25,880 nt of DNA from positions 31,340 to 57,219 of the forward strand of contig NHFK01000008.1 of NCBI GenBank assembly GCA_002171375.1. The letters run 5' to 3'. A program made the position numbers and the translations under genes. The notes below the pieces were generated by a model. The model saw only the letters and a list, made by a program, of their open reading frames with translations. It was not told where the DNA came from and did not search any database. The DNA comes from Alphaproteobacteria bacterium TMED109. GTDB taxonomy: Bacteria; Pseudomonadota; Alphaproteobacteria; TMED109. Position 1 is the stretch's first letter; every line of letters begins with the position of its first letter. Below are positions 25,413-25,880 of the stretch, one piece after another.

Positions 25413-25880
25413 AGAAGTAAAATTATTGTATGGCAAGAATGGTATTACCCTAAATATTCAAGATGACTGGAATGCAAATATTATAAGAAAACCATTAATG
25501 CCAATTATAAATGATATATCAGGTGAAGTTAATAAAGCACTAAATAATCCCATAAATTCACTCTCCATAGATAAAATTTCTAGTAAAGGTAAATCAGTAT
25601 GTATTTTAGTATGTGATATAACTAGACCTGTTCCCAATAAACTTTTTTTAAAGCAAATTATTATAAAATTCATAAATGCAGGGATCTCAGCTGATAATAT
25701 TCTAATAATAATTGCAACAGGTTTGCATAGACCAGCATCGCAAGATGAAATAAATGAAATAATTGGTTCATCTTGGGTACTAAAAAATATTAAAATAGAA
25801 AACCACTTTGCAAGAGATGACAGTATGCACAAAAATATAGGTACTACAAAACAAGGTAATATAGTTAAATTAGATAAAAG
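25402..25880 (+). CDS. larA: LarA-family nickel-pincer racemase/epimerase (3' truncated by window edge)
   Basis: NPN-dependent 2-hydroxyacid racemase or epimerase. Only the first 159 residues are visible of about 420-430. The start is ATG 25402, overlapping the end of larB. Family signatures read in this frame are LLYGKNGITLNI near the start, CILVCDITRPVPNKLF (about 69-84, the conserved D-x-TRP) and IIIATGLHRPASQDEIN (about 102-118, with the His next to the cofactor in LarA). The segment ENHFARDD (about 137-144) follows. The lysine that anchors the cofactor and the second catalytic His lie outside the window, so the substrate (lactate, malate, other 2-hydroxyacids, sugar acids) cannot be predicted. 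Confidence 0.93.
   Translation, partial: MQSKEVKLLYGKNGITLNIQDDWNANIIRKPLMPIINDISGEVNKALNNPINSLSIDKISSKGKSVCILVCDITRPVPNKLFLKQIIIKFINAGISADNILIIIATGLHRPASQDEINEIIGSSWVLKNIKIENHFARDDSMHKNIGTTKQGNIVKLDK

Noticed and set aside
1..25880. CRISPR array, prophage, insertion sequence or integrase signatures
   Set aside because: No regularly spaced repeats, transposase, integrase or phage structural genes were found; tRNA-Leu has no attachment-site-like duplication that I could see.

Overview
The window is AT-rich and reads as a gene-dense, streamlined alphaproteobacterial chromosome, most likely from a free-living marine lineage. The recG / sdhE / mfd arrangement at the left end is common in Alphaproteobacteria, intergenic gaps are short, and many genes overlap or abut. 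No mobile element, prophage or CRISPR array was seen. Species cannot be assigned from the sequence alone.

Left part (1-9230): a 3'-truncated mfd and sdhE (minus) diverge from recG (plus). A DUF502 membrane protein and a haloacetate/fluoroacetate dehalogenase-like hydrolase follow (minus). Next come two small exported repeat proteins, pentapeptide and Sel1 (plus), then a NIPSNAP protein and a SAM methyltransferase (minus). A weakly supported small ORF and tRNA-Leu(GAG) with a good upstream promoter close this part.

Central part (9261-18832, all minus): a formate-oxidation block. In transcription order it holds a c-type cytochrome and a PQQ-type beta-propeller dehydrogenase closed by a strong terminator, then fdsGB (NuoE+NuoF fusion), the molybdenum formate dehydrogenase catalytic subunit, an OFA-family (oxalate/formate) transporter, fdhD and mobA. 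On the plus strand to its right lie mobB, moeA and a TusA-like sulfur carrier. These supply Mo insertion, the guanine dinucleotide and probably sulfur for the formate dehydrogenase cofactor. The next gene, purU, releases formate from 10-formyl-THF. Together these describe folate C1 units plus imported formate going to CO2 and NADH.

Right part (21907-25880, plus): a tightly overlapping operon of an alpha/beta hydrolase followed by larC, larE, larB and the 5' part of larA. LarB, LarE and LarC build the nickel-pincer nucleotide (NPN) cofactor and LarA is the racemase/epimerase that uses it. The hydrolase is translationally coupled to larC. The LarE is the three-cysteine type. The substrate of this LarA is not evident, so this operon is the best candidate here for an undescribed pathway.
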